Assembly: GCF_040954835.1 (NCBI RefSeq)
Contig: NC_090716.1
Coordinates: 8,634,775-8,698,774 of the forward strand
Length of the DNA: 64,000 nucleotides
Reading direction: 5' to 3'
From: Lepisosteus oculatus
Lineage: Eukaryota; Chordata; Actinopteri; Semionotiformes; Lepisosteidae
The position numbers and the translations under genes were made by a program. This document shows positions 11,201 to 22,700 of this stretch, piece by piece. A model generated the notes under the pieces. It was not told the DNA's origin, did no database searches, and saw only the letters and a program-made list of their open reading frames with translations. Each line of letters begins with the position of its first letter. Position 1 is the first letter of the stretch.

Positions 11201-14200
11201 ACTTGGACTGTAGCAGCTCATAGGAGCAGTACTTCCCACTACCACAATCTTCATTAATGATGCACTCCTACAGGAAGAAAGAAAAGCCGTCTACTATTAA
11301 TCAGTATCCTTTCCTGGAACAACAGATGTGCTCCCAGTAAAATATTAAAGGGCTGGCTGAGCCTTGCAGGTTGCGAGGTTATTACACAGCTTCTCATCAC
11401 ACCCTTCTGCTACCTTTCAGACCCTCACTAAACTCAAATAAAAACAGGGTCTTGATCTGTAGTGTAAGCAAAATCTCTTTTGTTTTCTGGCTTCTACCCA
11501 TAAAAGCACACTCTTCTAAAACCATAATCTATCCACCTATACAGTGCCATGAAAAAGCACTCACTATTTGTAATTCCTGAATTACAAATTCAAGATTCAT
11601 TTTTCTCTCCCCCCCCCCAAAGTGAATATTTCTGACCAGAACCCGAATTTGCAAACTGAACTCTTACAAAACGAAAAATTTAAAACATGTTGACTTCACG
11701 AGTATTTGCCCCCAACCCACTGAATTAAGAAAAAAAAACAGTTGGAACTGCATGTCCGGCGTACAAAACCACAAAGCTTTTCGGCACATTTTCAGCATCT
11801 CTTACATGCTTTGTTGCAAACTGTATGAGGGATTTCATGTGGTTCCCAGAGTCGCTGTTGGCTGTTGCCTCACAGTGGAAATGCTAACCAGTTTCCTTCT
11901 TGCCTGGATACTCAATTTGGAGGGACAGCCCGATCTGCAGTGTCTGCATGGTATATCTTCCACTCCTTAATGATCAACGTCACTGTGCTCACAGGGATAT
12001 GAAGGGTATTTGAGTTTATTTCTACCCATGTCCTGATCAATGCCTTTCTACATCTCTATCCCCAAGATTTTTTTTAAAACGTCTTGGTCTTCACAGGTGA
12101 ATCTTTGGAATTTGCTCCCTGACAAAGGGGCCTTACAGAGGCAGGAGTATTCTGAAATGATATAAACCACCATTACACAAAGACCAAGGCCGTTCAACTA
12201 ATAGCGTGACCTATTAAAATCTTTTGGTGCACCTGCCACAGCAAAGAAGGTGAATACATATGCAATCACCACATTTTAGTTTAGGATTTTTCTTTGCAGT
12301 ATTTGCCAACACTTAATTTTGTTCACCCATAAAAGTGATTAGTTTGAGCATTCAAGCTTTGATGAAAAAATGTTCCTTTTCAAAACGTGTATAATGTACA
12401 TCATTCGTAATTCACCAAAATGGGACAAGATTGGAAAGGAGTGAATACCTTTCCATATTACAGTATATAGTATACTGTAGGTACCTCAGTCAGGAACTCA
12501 CAAAGCCAATTTAATTTTAACGAAACCATCTGGAAACTGTCTGTAATTATGACACTGCAGACTATTCTTTTGGGGTTTTCAGTTTAAGTTAAGAAGAGGT
12601 TTGACAGTTCCACACCACTCAGGGTTTAAGCCAAGGTTTTCAATGTGAATGACAGCCAACATCCCGATCATTCCTTGAGAGCTTGAAAAAATCAGATTTT
12701 AGTCCACAACCTTTAAAGCAAATATTAGACCAGATTTGCATCTTCCAAATAATTCCAACAATCAGTCATACAATTTATGCAATTTTAGCGAAGCCATCTA
12801 CATAAAGTGCACAGCAATGTAAAAAGTTTAGATAAAACTACTTTAACGTTATTAAATTTGTTTAACCTTGTAAATGATTCTTAAAAAACTAAACAGGGTT
12901 ATGAATTATATAAAGAAATAACAGAGACTTTAACTTAGGCTTCTGTTTATCAAGAACATGCTAATGGATAAATACTAGACAGCAAGCTAACTTTTTAAAA
13001 AGTGCCTAGTTTCTAATTACATGGATAACGGCTAGTACTCCTATATACTGTAACACTATAAATCATACAGTACTAAAGTACAGTATTCCTGCTGTGAACA
13101 TATTAATACAGTAATATACCAGCAGCCCTAGATCTATGAAAATGGCAAAACTACCATGGACATTAGTCCATTTCTTTCAAACTCCACATATTTATCACCA
13201 AAGAACTGGCATCCAGCATTTTGACGTCAGTCTACCCTGGCGTTTTTTAACACTAAGTCTAGACTATTTCGGCTATTTGTGGCTTTTATAAGCTTCAACT
13301 GACTCATACCTTGTTGATTCACAAAGCTACTTTTCCTTTAACCCCTTGTTCACATGCATGCCTTCTACCCCGCCCTGAAAGGATGAAAGAAACATTCTTC
13401 ACCAAAAAAAAAGGCAGAAACAAATGCTCAGCGTCAAAGTGAAATTCCCATTTCTCATCAGTTAAAAATTGAGCTCAAGTTTCATATTAGGAAAGAAATA
13501 TGAGACCTGAAATGCGTACGATAGGTTTTTGACCATGGAAAAAAGTGGGATTTTCATTTATCCCTATGCATTTGGTGCATATGTACAGTACGCTATGCTT
13601 TATTCCTATAATTTTCCAAATGAAACATAATACTCTTTCTTGCTTGGCTAGAAAAATCTGGTTTTAATAAGCAAAGCACTCTACAAAAAAGTACTTGAGA
13701 ACAAAGTACTTTACTCAAAATTCTCCAGTTAATGCAGTAGTGTACGAATGGGAAATCAGTGGGTCAATACATTAAATGAAAATTACAATGTTGACAATTG
13801 ACTTAAGGAGTAATTAAAAGCATTCTTTTATTAAGCATTATTTATGCTCTTATTTTTCTATAGTATTTTTTATTTAAGACATCAGACATTTTCTCAAATA
13901 AAAGGGAATTTTTAGAGTTTTTGTCCTGCATTTTCCATAATTTTGAAAGTCTGATTATAGCCATGTTTCTGTTATATGATATTAGCTGTTTTGCAACAAC
14001 AGATAATCAGCTCTTCAATTTCACATATTATATATCTTGTGTTCTACAGATATTTTATTGTAATTCTAGTCATTCTTTTTGGCACTATGTAGACAATAAA
14101 AGCAAACATATTTGTAACAAAAGCAAAAGTATAATTAATCTTTCTTCTGGAACAACAAAGATTAATTTACCGTTTCCTTCTATAGCCAATTTGAGTTGTA

Positions 14201-17200
14201 TTAAGTATTAAGGCAACTCAAAAGAAATATGCTTTCTGTGTTGCGAAGTCTGATTTGCAGTGACCTAGATTTTAACAGAAAATTGGATCAAAGAGAAGCA
14301 GTCCCTTGTTTTTGCAGTTATGTGGTTTTACTCTTGGCAGACTCCCTTTGAAGAAAGGGTGACTCATGATAGTAATAAGAAAACAGACCATCTGCCAGTG
14401 CTGTGACGCCAAGAGTTGCAAACCCAAGTATGGCCTGGCTTGGCCGAGAAGGGGACACAAATGCTAAAATGAAGATTTTCTAGGTACTGTAGAACCGGCA
14501 AATGAAAATTTCAGTAATAAACAGGCTATGACCTTCTGTTAATATAAGGATTAAGAGAGTTGAAGAGTCTGCTTTCTTCACTGTCCCACCCCACCTTCAA
14601 TCACTCCAGAAATTACCGCAGGGGTTTCCAATCGAGGAACACTCTTATAACATTCCTCCTGAGCTCCTGATTGTTGCAACTAATCATAAGAAGGCTGTCC
14701 AGCCCATTATATGAATGCAGTTCTGTCTAAGCCGTGTACACAGCAGTGGTCATACTGAGAACAAATCCTTGCCTGAATTTATCTGGGACATGGGAGGAAG
14801 TCACAGCACCATATGTGAACCCACACAAACACATGCAAACGCAGACAAGACACCCATCCACAGTCTCAATCAAACCCAGGGCCCCAGAGGTTCAGGCACA
14901 AAGTGCTGCGCCATTGTGCCACCCATTTGAACATTTTATCAGGTCAAAAGATGTGTCACATAGGGAAAAAAAAGAAAACCTAATGATTTGGTGCCCTCTA
15001 GAATAAGGTTACATGCCATTTGATAGGTAAGGTTTTACAACTGTAATTCTTAACATGTTCTTAAATTGAGATTTTTACTCATGGCACTTTCAAAATTAAA
15101 AATCACAAATTACAAATCAGAAAAAGACTTTAAAAAAGGAAGTTTATGCATGCAGTTGATCGCATTCAGGAACCGTCTTTGAAAAGTGTGGGTATAGGAA
15201 GGCAGCAATACTAACAATATAATAATTGGTTTGGAAAATGAATTCTAGGCTCTCTCCACAAAATACAAATACAGTATGTTACAGATTTTCTGCACAACAG
15301 TTTAACTGTCTAAGCCTAAATTCAATTTTTGCTTTGTCTTTAGCCACAGGTGCTTTCAACACCCCCCAAAAAATAAAGTAATGCAATGCTGCACAGAATT
15401 GCATGTAGAAAGAAAAGAATATGCAAAAATATAAAAGTATTTTCAGTATTTGCAGAACATAGTTTGCATTGTGATTAATTTCCTGCTGTGCCCGTGGCCT
15501 GTACGGCAATATCTTACTATGCTGTAAGTTTCACTGGACATTAAGTCCACACTAGCTCATTCAGCCACTATTAAATCTAACAACCTGTCTGTGCTTTCTG
15601 CTATCAGGTTGTCAAAGTAACTGACAGAGTTTGGCCAATTCGTATGTTTGACACTGGCACAGTCACAGCCACCTATATAAGACGAAAAGTCAATAAAAGT
15701 CACCACCTCACCACCTCCAAAGCGGATTTCACAATCCGAGTAAACAGTGACATGGTTACCGGATGAAACATCTAACATATTTTTAACACTTCACTTCCTT
15801 ATGTGGAAAAGGAAATATTATTTACTCTTTTTGACTAGTTGATTTACCACTTTAGAATGTGGAAAAACCACCCTGCTTCAAACAAATAAAATGGAGAGGA
15901 TATTAAATGAATAAAAAGGATATTTAAAAAGATAAGGAATGCAATTAAGCTGTAAACATACCAATGTTTGTTTTGCAACACAAAAAAGAGCTGTCTGTAT
16001 TCTCCGCTGACCTTTCATTGTTCACAAAAACTATGTAATATTAATGCTGCAATTTACAAAATGACATAAAATATATTATTGGGGATGGTTAAAGTGGAAA
16101 TCCAAGACAGCTTAGCTATAGAACCTGACATGTTAAATGGAATGCCATCGTCAACAAAAAGCAGTGAAGAACAAACTCTGGCAACATAAAATCAAACCAC
16201 TTCAATGCTCCATTGCTCTGATGACCAGAGGTCATTACTTTAGTTTTTCTAATTCATTGATGATGATATTCTTGGCTTTTGCTTTTTTAATCACAAATTG
16301 TTAATTAACTCAGTTTTAGAGTTTTTAGAGTGTGAGGACTCTGTTCTGGAGTCAGAGCTGTCAGCCCCCTGCCCCGAGTCCCACAGTCTCTACAGGTGAC
16401 AGAGCGCCAGCCGGGGACACCACATCCTTGGCATGCTGTTCCAGGGACTGTGTGACCTCATCCATCTCTGGCGCAGAACTGCGCATTGGATCGTGCTTGA
16501 CCGAGGACCCGACCCAGACTCAAACCAGCAACGTCTGCACCTCAGTCTATCTGCCGGTTCAGGCATGGAGGAAAGTGGACTTCACTGTCAAGGCTAATAT
16601 GGATTGTGTGGATAGAAAAGTAAATCCAGCATTTCTAAGATCAAGTAAGGCAATCAAGTAATCAAAAATCAATAAGGTTATAATTAGAGACTAACGCACC
16701 ACCAGATAAAAGAGATGCCACTCTTAATAATTTGAGGTGCTCATGGGCTTCCACAGTCTGCTCTAGGGAGAGATATTAATATTGTTCTGCTTAAAGTTAG
16801 GATTTTTGGCAACATAATGCAGGATGAATTACTGGCTACATTACTGAAGAGCTTTTGTCAGGTTTTGTCAAGTGTTTAACCACAATGCAATAACACAAAT
16901 CTAATCTGCAATAACTACAAATGCACAAGTGATAATACAGTATCTCTCACCAGATACAGTATCTTTAAATTTAAACAGCATCTGTGATCAAAATCCACAT
17001 TCAGTTATTCATAAAGATCTGATTTATCCGAAAGCTAACATTGGTGTGGTGATGTTTCAAAAACAGTGGAACCACACAATATATATCTTATATATTTTTC
17101 AGAGAACATGACACTTGTTTTTAGACTGAAACATAACATAAAAAAACATTAATCGAATGTAATTAGCATTACCATCTGAGAAATGTTTATACACTAACAC

Positions 17201-19099
17201 AGTGAGGCATAATTCATTTAAATTTTGGTACAGAGGCCTACTGTATATTGTTTTTTTTTACTTTTTAGACTGATAGACACAGGAAAACAGGTCTACCCAA
17301 CTCCAACAGGTTTAACCACTCTCAGAAAAACAGTCAAATTTATTCTGCAATAGTCCTGCAATTAAATTTGCAAACTGGAAGTTTCCAGAATATTCAAGAA
17401 GGCAGATAGTGACTTAAACGCATTAATGGCAAAGAATCTTGTTTATCTGTTCTAGCTAGCTCTTCCTGTCATCATTTAACAAGAACATATGCTACAGACA
17501 CTCAAAGCACATTCAGCTTTTACAGGGTAAAAATAAGTCTGAAACTCCAATTTTTAAAATGATTATTTGATTTAGTAATGATAATGTAACAACTAATCCA
17601 AGATACAAAATGTAGGTTATACTTCAACTATTTTAAAGAATCAGAATTTGAATTACAGTAGAACCTAATTCTGAATTTTTTTTATTATGTGACATTTAAG
17701 AACATGAAGTCACTCACACGATCAATTTGATTTTCCTTGCTGCTTGACTTTATCACAGTTTTCGAGAAGAAAGTAGCTCCGGTTTTATTGTCCGTTACCT
17801 GTAACAGAAAAGTGTGCTACAGTAGTTATTACGATAAAACCAGGCTTGGGGGTGAAGGTTAGGGAGCTTGGATAATAATAGAATCCTATCATTCACTGTA
17901 ATCCTCACTTTGCCCAAACAGACTCCTGCAAGTCTCAAATACATGAGAACTAAAGGAGTAAGGAGTAAGCATGAGCGCTTCTAAAAGCTAAAAAAAATAA
18001 AATAACTGCTAGCACTGTGCTCCAACAGAGGATACATTTACGTGAGAAGCAACTCTGTGGTGACACAGAAAACATTTCTACGAATTCTTACAGTCTTCTC
18101 TTTGGCTTTGTTAAATTTGCAATGCATTCAATCAAGTGCAATAATGAGAGATTCAAACTAAATTGCATCACAATATAAAGAAAACACTAATTCAGAATGT
18201 TTTTTTTTTGATGGCCAATCACAGATGCAAGGATTCGCAAAGATTAATCTAATAAAGGCAAACAGCACTCAGCAGTACCTTATCAATCTTCTGAAACGTG
18301 TGCACAGATGTATTTCCAACTTTCTTCTCTGTTTTGCTTTCATCATGGTAATTTAGAGGCAGGTCATCCATGTTAATTAATGATTTAGCAGTCTCATTAT
18401 CCATCTACAAAAACAGAGCCATCATTAGTCTTTGGTGGTATTGTTGTTAGATAAATCAATGACATACTTCCTCTGCCATGTCTCAGGGTATTGTTATGTA
18501 CTAAACCACATTTAAAAAAAATTAGGATAAATATTACTAAAACCATTCTGATTTAACAAAGAAAATATTCCAAATGGTTGAAGAGCGTCTCGCCTGCTTA
18601 GAAGAAAAGTTTGTTGTTACCTAATGCAAGTCATACGTCTTCATACATTTCAGACCAGTTCTGCAGTAATTTTTGCTCCTGAGTGCCTTTTACTTATTTC
18701 GATGTGTGAAATTAAATTTTATTAAGAAGTCGTGCATATACATCTTAGTACTGTAGTCGTTTAAAATGTATTTTTGGCACTCAAGTCATGACAATAATAG
18801 CTGAAATTAACCTTGAGAAAAAAAAGTGAATATAACGAGCTTGTTGTCACAAGGGGCAATGTGGTATTCAAACACCGCACTAGAATTGTTTTCGACCGCA
18901 CCTGGTACACCGCCTCTTCCAGTTTGTGCTGCGTGTCCTCCATCAGTTCTTCCACCTCTCTGAACATGTCGTTCAGACTGGCATGTCCCTGCGCCAGACC
19001 CGCCTGCAGGGCCGGCGTGATGTCCGACTTGAAGGTGGTGGACAACGCACTGCCATTGATAAGAGCTACGCAGAGAATGAACGCCGCAAACTGCATCAT
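8199..19099 (-). CDS. dkk3: DKK3, Dickkopf-related protein 3 (complete, seven coding exons)
   Basis: DKK3 is a secreted Dickkopf-family glycoprotein that modulates Wnt and TGF-beta signalling. Coding exons, in transcript order, are 19099-18902, 18404-18279, 17798-17718, 11267-11175, 10281-10137, 9867-9711 and 8250-8199. They total 852 bases (283 residues) with consistent phases. The start is a tandem Met followed by a hydrophobic signal peptide (residues about 1-20, [18 protein letters not shown]). Residues 43-62 ([20 protein letters not shown]) are the DKK3/Soggy-type signature. NET (69-71) and NTS are potential N-glycosylation sites. Domain 1 has ten cysteines (137-185). Domain 2 is colipase-like (198-272), also with ten, including CC at 209-210. 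Human DKK3 is about 350 residues; this one lacks the long acidic C-terminal tail. The last exon is the least certain part. Confidence 0.92.
8865..9063 (-). CDS. Possible alternative DKK3 last exon
   Basis: A 66-codon minus-strand frame ends at TAA 8867-8865. Splicing at CATACAG (plus 9064-9070) would join GG|C in frame with the 9711 exon and give [14 protein letters not shown], again placing a tenth cysteine correctly. The frame continues about 60 residues ([21 protein letters not shown]), making a 332-residue DKK3. Against it: the polypyrimidine tract is poor and the tail resembles nothing I know. A GTATGT donor at 8886-8881 would also allow use as a phase 2-2 cassette of 177 bases spliced to the 8250 exon. 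Confidence 0.35.
9711..9867 (-). CDS. dkk3: DKK3 coding exon, second cysteine-rich domain
   Basis: This 157-base exon has acceptor TTTGTCTGTAG and donor GTAAGA. It encodes [33 protein letters not shown] and [14 protein letters not shown]. It supplies Cys 221, 231, 255, 257 and 263 of the colipase-like fold. Confidence 0.95.
10137..10281 (-). CDS. dkk3: DKK3 coding exon joining the two cysteine-rich domains
   Basis: This 145-base exon has acceptor GGAG preceded by a TTTTTCTTTTTG tract and donor GTAAGG. It encodes [19 protein letters not shown] (end of domain 1), then [17 protein letters not shown] (start of domain 2). The family spacing ECC-4-C-4-C is intact. Confidence 0.95.
10282..11174 (-). 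other. DKK3 intron (between the two exons of domain 1)
   Basis: This 0.9 kb AT-rich intron has no recognisable repeat or gene. A 62-codon minus-strand ORF (10700-10512) inside it lacks splice sites in a usable phase. Confidence 0.5.
11175..11267 (-). CDS. dkk3: DKK3 coding exon, start of first cysteine-rich domain
   Basis: This 93-base, phase 0-0 exon has acceptor CCTGTAG and donor GTACGT. It encodes [20 protein letters not shown] and [11 protein letters not shown]. It corresponds to the human ECIIDEDC segment. Confidence 0.95.
11542..12463 (-). mobile_element. Tc1/mariner-like element, degraded, TA-flanked
   Basis: The ends are imperfect inverted repeats: CAGTGCCATGAAAAAGCACTCAC on the left matches CTGTAATATGGAAAGGTATTCAC read from the right, and TA dinucleotides flank both ends (11540-11541, 12464-12465). 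On the minus strand the middle gives [20 protein letters not shown], the helix-turn-helix of a Tc1-type transposase, followed by stops. No DDE catalytic part is recognisable, so it is a dead or internally deleted copy. Confidence 0.7.
14787..14924 (+). repeat. Fragment of a dispersed fish repeat (same family as 24661-24993)
   Basis: The order of words GGGAGGAAGTCACAGCACC, AACCCACACAAACACATGCA, AAACCCAGGGCCCCAG and GTGCTGCGCCATTGTGCCACC matches the second half of the copy at 24661-24993 and the family I know from fish genomes. The first half is missing. Confidence 0.65.
16330..16600. repeat. GC-rich island in DKK3 intron, possible tRNA-derived SINE
   Basis: About 270 bases are clearly richer in GC and CpG than the flanks. 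On the minus strand, TAGACTGAGGTGC followed by GCTGGTTTGAGTCTGGG resembles a decayed pol III A box and B box at suitable spacing. A 109-codon plus-strand ORF (16332-16661) crosses it but shows no known domain. The repeat identity is not proven. Confidence 0.3.
17718..17798 (-). CDS. dkk3: DKK3 coding exon ([18 protein letters not shown])
   Basis: This 81-base, phase 0-0 exon has acceptor CTGTTACAG and donor GTGAGT. It corresponds to the human ITNNQTGQMVFSETVITS segment between the N-terminal block and the first cysteine domain. Confidence 0.93.
18279..18404 (-). CDS. dkk3: DKK3 coding exon (linker, two N-glycosylation sites)
   Basis: This 126-base, phase 0-0 exon has acceptor TTTTTGTAG and donor GTACTG. 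It encodes [20 protein letters not shown] and [23 protein letters not shown] and NTS are sequons. LPLNYHDES matches the human LPPSYHNET segment. Confidence 0.93.
18902..19099 (-). CDS. dkk3: DKK3 first coding exon (signal peptide and [16 protein letters not shown])
   Basis: The start is the first of two tandem ATGs, because the hydrophobic signal sequence follows directly. In-frame ATGs further upstream (to 19210) would put a polar stretch before it. The 66 codons end at CAG before donor GTGCGG. The block [17 protein letters not shown] is the DKK3 hallmark. Confidence 0.92.
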
Positions 19100-19190
19100 T
19101 CTGCTTCTTGAACCAGACGTGTCAGCGAGGCAAGCTCCTCCGATTCTCATGAATGTTGCGGTTCGCCCCCCCGCCAAACAATTGCTCTGC
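19100..19190 (-). promoter_or_regulatory. DKK3 5' UTR, CpG-rich, with a possible acceptor at its start
   Basis: Upstream of the ATG the minus strand has a plausible acceptor, TTTTGTTTCCGGGTTTCATCAG, ending at plus 19191. The UTR between it and the ATG is GC/CpG-rich compared with the flanks. This would make the coding exon the second exon of DKK3. Confidence 0.35.
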
Positions 19191-19510
19191 CTGATGAAAC
19201 CCGGAAACAAAATATCCCTTTAACTCTTCTAACGTCCACTGTACCGTTAAGACAATACACTTAATCAATATAGCCCTATAGTTATTTCAAATCCTATTTA
19301 GTTATCTTTTCTAAGTTCTTGCATATAAAATCAATGGAATATACACCCATAGATAACTGCATTAAAAAGGAAATTTACAGAAAAAGCACATGTCCCTTTT
19401 CTCACTTAATTTTCAATTTATCACATTTATCTAGAGATTAACTATCTAGAGTAGTAATAATATGCCATACCTGTCCGGGAGTAGATTCTGCACAAGGTGA
19501 ACTGGTTTAC

Positions 19511-19720
19511 CTGAGTTTTCCCTGTAGATTACCTGGTGTGTATCCACAACGGTCTTCGCTTACCACATCTAACTTATTCTACAACGAAAGCCCGTCGTTA
19601 CTGGAACCAGATACTGCGATTCCCCGAGTTGACTGGCTGGTACACTGTGGTGGGCAGGCGGTCCTGCGCGTTGAGGTAATGTGGGATCGCTACGTAATTT
19701 TAATTGGTTATCAGCTCTGC
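19511..19720 (-). promoter_or_regulatory. Candidate DKK3 promoter and noncoding first exon
   Basis: This is a CpG-containing patch. On the minus strand a CCAAT box (AACCAAT, plus 19703-19709) is followed by GC-rich sequence, and possible donors lie at 19532-19531 (CACCAG|GTAATC) and 19510-19509 (ACTCAG|GTAAAC). Splicing to the acceptor at 19191 would leave a short 5' intron. No TATA box was seen. This is inferred from position and motifs only. Confidence 0.3.
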
Positions 19721-22700
19721 TATTCTGCAGTTTTCTGTTCTGCTGAGATGTACAGTACATTTTAAACACAGATGTTCGCTTTCTGTGAACATAGATGTGT
19801 GAAAACTGAAACATTTGTAATCCAGACTTTAAAATGTTGTTTGATTCAGGTAATTAACTTGATCATGCACGAGTTAAATTATGGATGTGTACTAATGCAC
19901 TTCAGAAATAAACACAGCTTTGTAAAGTTATGCTATACAAAGAATTTATATTACAAAAAGTAAATAGTTGTGAACCCAGAGCCCCTCACCATTACTCCTG
20001 ACTCAGTGTGTTATTCATGTGACTCATGAGGATTATTATTGAAAACGTACAGTATCTTAACATTTTGTAATTAAACAATGATGTGAAAACGCCGAATGAA
20101 AATATGTAATATTTTTTTCGGTTTTATATTTTCAGAGTGCATTACTAAGTAACTTATTCCTTCCTGTATTGAAGGAGTTTTCAATTTGATGTTTGTTAGA
20201 AAATATTCTAATTTGTATTTATGATCCTAACAGTATCCAAATATGTGTTTGAAAAACAATGTTTGAAAACATAGTTATATTATTTATATAAAATAAAGCA
20301 TGTGCTAACAAACATAAAAACAGTTAAAGGGAGCAGATTTCTAGGTGGTTTTGGCCCTTAAATGGTCATTTGATATGAGGATTATTAGATTGGGATTTTT
20401 GCTGCCACATTCTGATTATGACAGACCTAGTTGAGTACAATATTGGATATCTCTAGTGTCACTGGAATATATAATCATTATTACTTTAAATCTTAATTAT
20501 ATATATATATTAAATTATGTGCTATAACAAATGATGCCTAGTCCAATATTTCAAATAAATTGGTTAAAGTTGTTAATTATGATACAATGTGTAATGTTTT
20601 TCACATATTTTCATTTTCTACATCCGGTGAGGGTTTTTACAAGATGCAGCAGTGGCCTGGTGTAACATTCAAAAGAGCTACTTTACTCTGGGTTATCTTA
20701 TTAAGTTATACAAGTATTTAAATGCTTGAAGGAAGTTATTACAGTAATTAATTTCGACTGCTTAAGAAAAACGACTGAAGGAGGTCCCAGACAGAGTGGA
20801 GGCCCACTGTGGATCTGGGCTGGAGCTGTGTATTACTGTTAAAAGTGCTGCCATATAGTAATTCAAAATACGCAAGACAGCATCTGTGGAAAAAGCTGTG
20901 CCCCAGCTGATGAGCGATTAGTAAGGCACAGTGTGTGATGACCCTTTAGCACTGACAATGCTAATCTCTGTTAATGACTGCAGACCATGTGAATATGTTG
21001 TAACAAGACATTAACATTACAGATTACTAGCAGTATGTAATGACAATGTGGCCAAACTGATTTAAAACACTTATTGACTACAGAGTCAACCGCATGTACA
21101 GGTTTGATAGTTTTATGTGGAGCTACAGTGCCCTGCCATCTTTCCCTTTATGGGATGAGACACAGCTTGAGTTGGCTATTAGCTCAATAAAACTGTAACC
21201 TCAGAAGGAGGTACAAGAGTGGGTCCTTCTGTTTTCATCTGTAAAGACTAACTGTTACATGAATCTTAAAATATAAAAAAAATCTTTAAATATATTTTGC
21301 CATATTTAATATTTATTTTTCTATTGAGAGGGCAGTTTGTCCACAATGAAAAATCAAGACCTTTGTCTTAAATATTTTTTTCCATTTGTTTTTTATGGCT
21401 TTCTGATATTTATTTTTTACTTTTAAAGTACAAACAATACATAAAAAAATCACATGCTTTCTCTTTATACCATGAGTCTTTATCAAACAGTTCTAAATAA
21501 GATGGTGATATGTATACAAAATAATAATGAAATAATAGTGTGTTTTCTTGTTGGATTATTAAAGTACATGAAGTTTGGGAAAATATTTTCTTACTACATT
21601 TCCCCTGTTGATGGTGCTAGAGAACCGTGATTATTTAATATTCCTCTACAACTCCTAAAATAAATGTATGTTCTGTTTATTATTTTTAAAAAGGGCAATA
21701 GGAGCATTTTGATATTTTCTATGTGACTAAGCGATTGAACAGACATGGAATGTGATTTTTTTAGAGACAAAAAATACAATTAATAATGGATGTGCATATC
21801 ATATAAAATAGACAATACAAATTGTGTGAGCATCATAATAGGCATCAGAATCCATTTCCTGGCGTAAAAAATGACATCAGTTATTTTACATATTTAGATA
21901 TAACTTACCAAGTAGAACATGGGACCTATGAGGAGTGCAAATGAAATGATTTCCATCTTTTCACTGTACAAATTTTTAAGGATGGTTGCCGTGTTATGTG
22001 TATTCATGTTTTAACTAATTCTGACCTTAGAACTATGTGGAGACCTGCAGTTTAAAAATGTGGCATTGTAAATGAAGTTGTGTTTCATTTTTGTTGCTTT
22101 CATGATACCACATCTTTTAAATTATGCTGGATAACAAAACATTAAACTGTCTTAAGCTACAAACTAGGGCACCCCTCTGTTACTTAAACCAGATGAAACC
22201 CTGAATGCTCACCGTACAAACATGAACTGTTTTCTTTGTTTCAGCCTGATTTGAAATATAATAAACTGCAGATGTGCTTTCGTGCTCTCAAGATAACATA
22301 AAATAGTAACCTAAGTATAAAAAAGGACGGCAATTTTCAAAACCCACACAAGAGTATCATGTATAGACTTTGGTTGCCCTCTCAGCCGTCTCCACTTCTC
22401 AAAAATAGCAGCAATTTTGCACAGCTACACAAATACTGAATACTTTCAGTCATGCAGTTTAAAAAACAAAAATGGGGTGGGAGCCTTTCATCCAAACCTC
22501 AGAAATAACAAACCATCCCAAAGCCTTCCTTGTAACCCTTTGCAATATTATCTTTAAAGATTTGCTTTAATCTAGCAGCGCATGGTTATTACATAAACTT
22601 TACATAAAACATATTACATATTTCATAAAAACAGTGTTTGAAATGCACAGAAGTCAATCTTGTGCAGATTTTGCGAGACAACTTCAAAACTCATTAGTGG

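Larger units (their letters stand above)
11268..17717 (-). other. Large DKK3 intron (6.45 kb) with several repeats
   Basis: This AT-rich intron contains a Tc1-like element (11542-12463), a tail fragment of a dispersed fish repeat (14787-14924) and a GC-rich island that may be a SINE (16330-16600). Elsewhere I see only short chance ORFs and frequent TACAGTA/TACTGTA words. Confidence 0.6.

Noticed and set aside
21120..21150. CTACAGTGCCCTGCC resembling the end of the Tc1-like element at 60924
   Set aside because: Similarity stops after about ten bases and no partner inverted repeat was found nearby.
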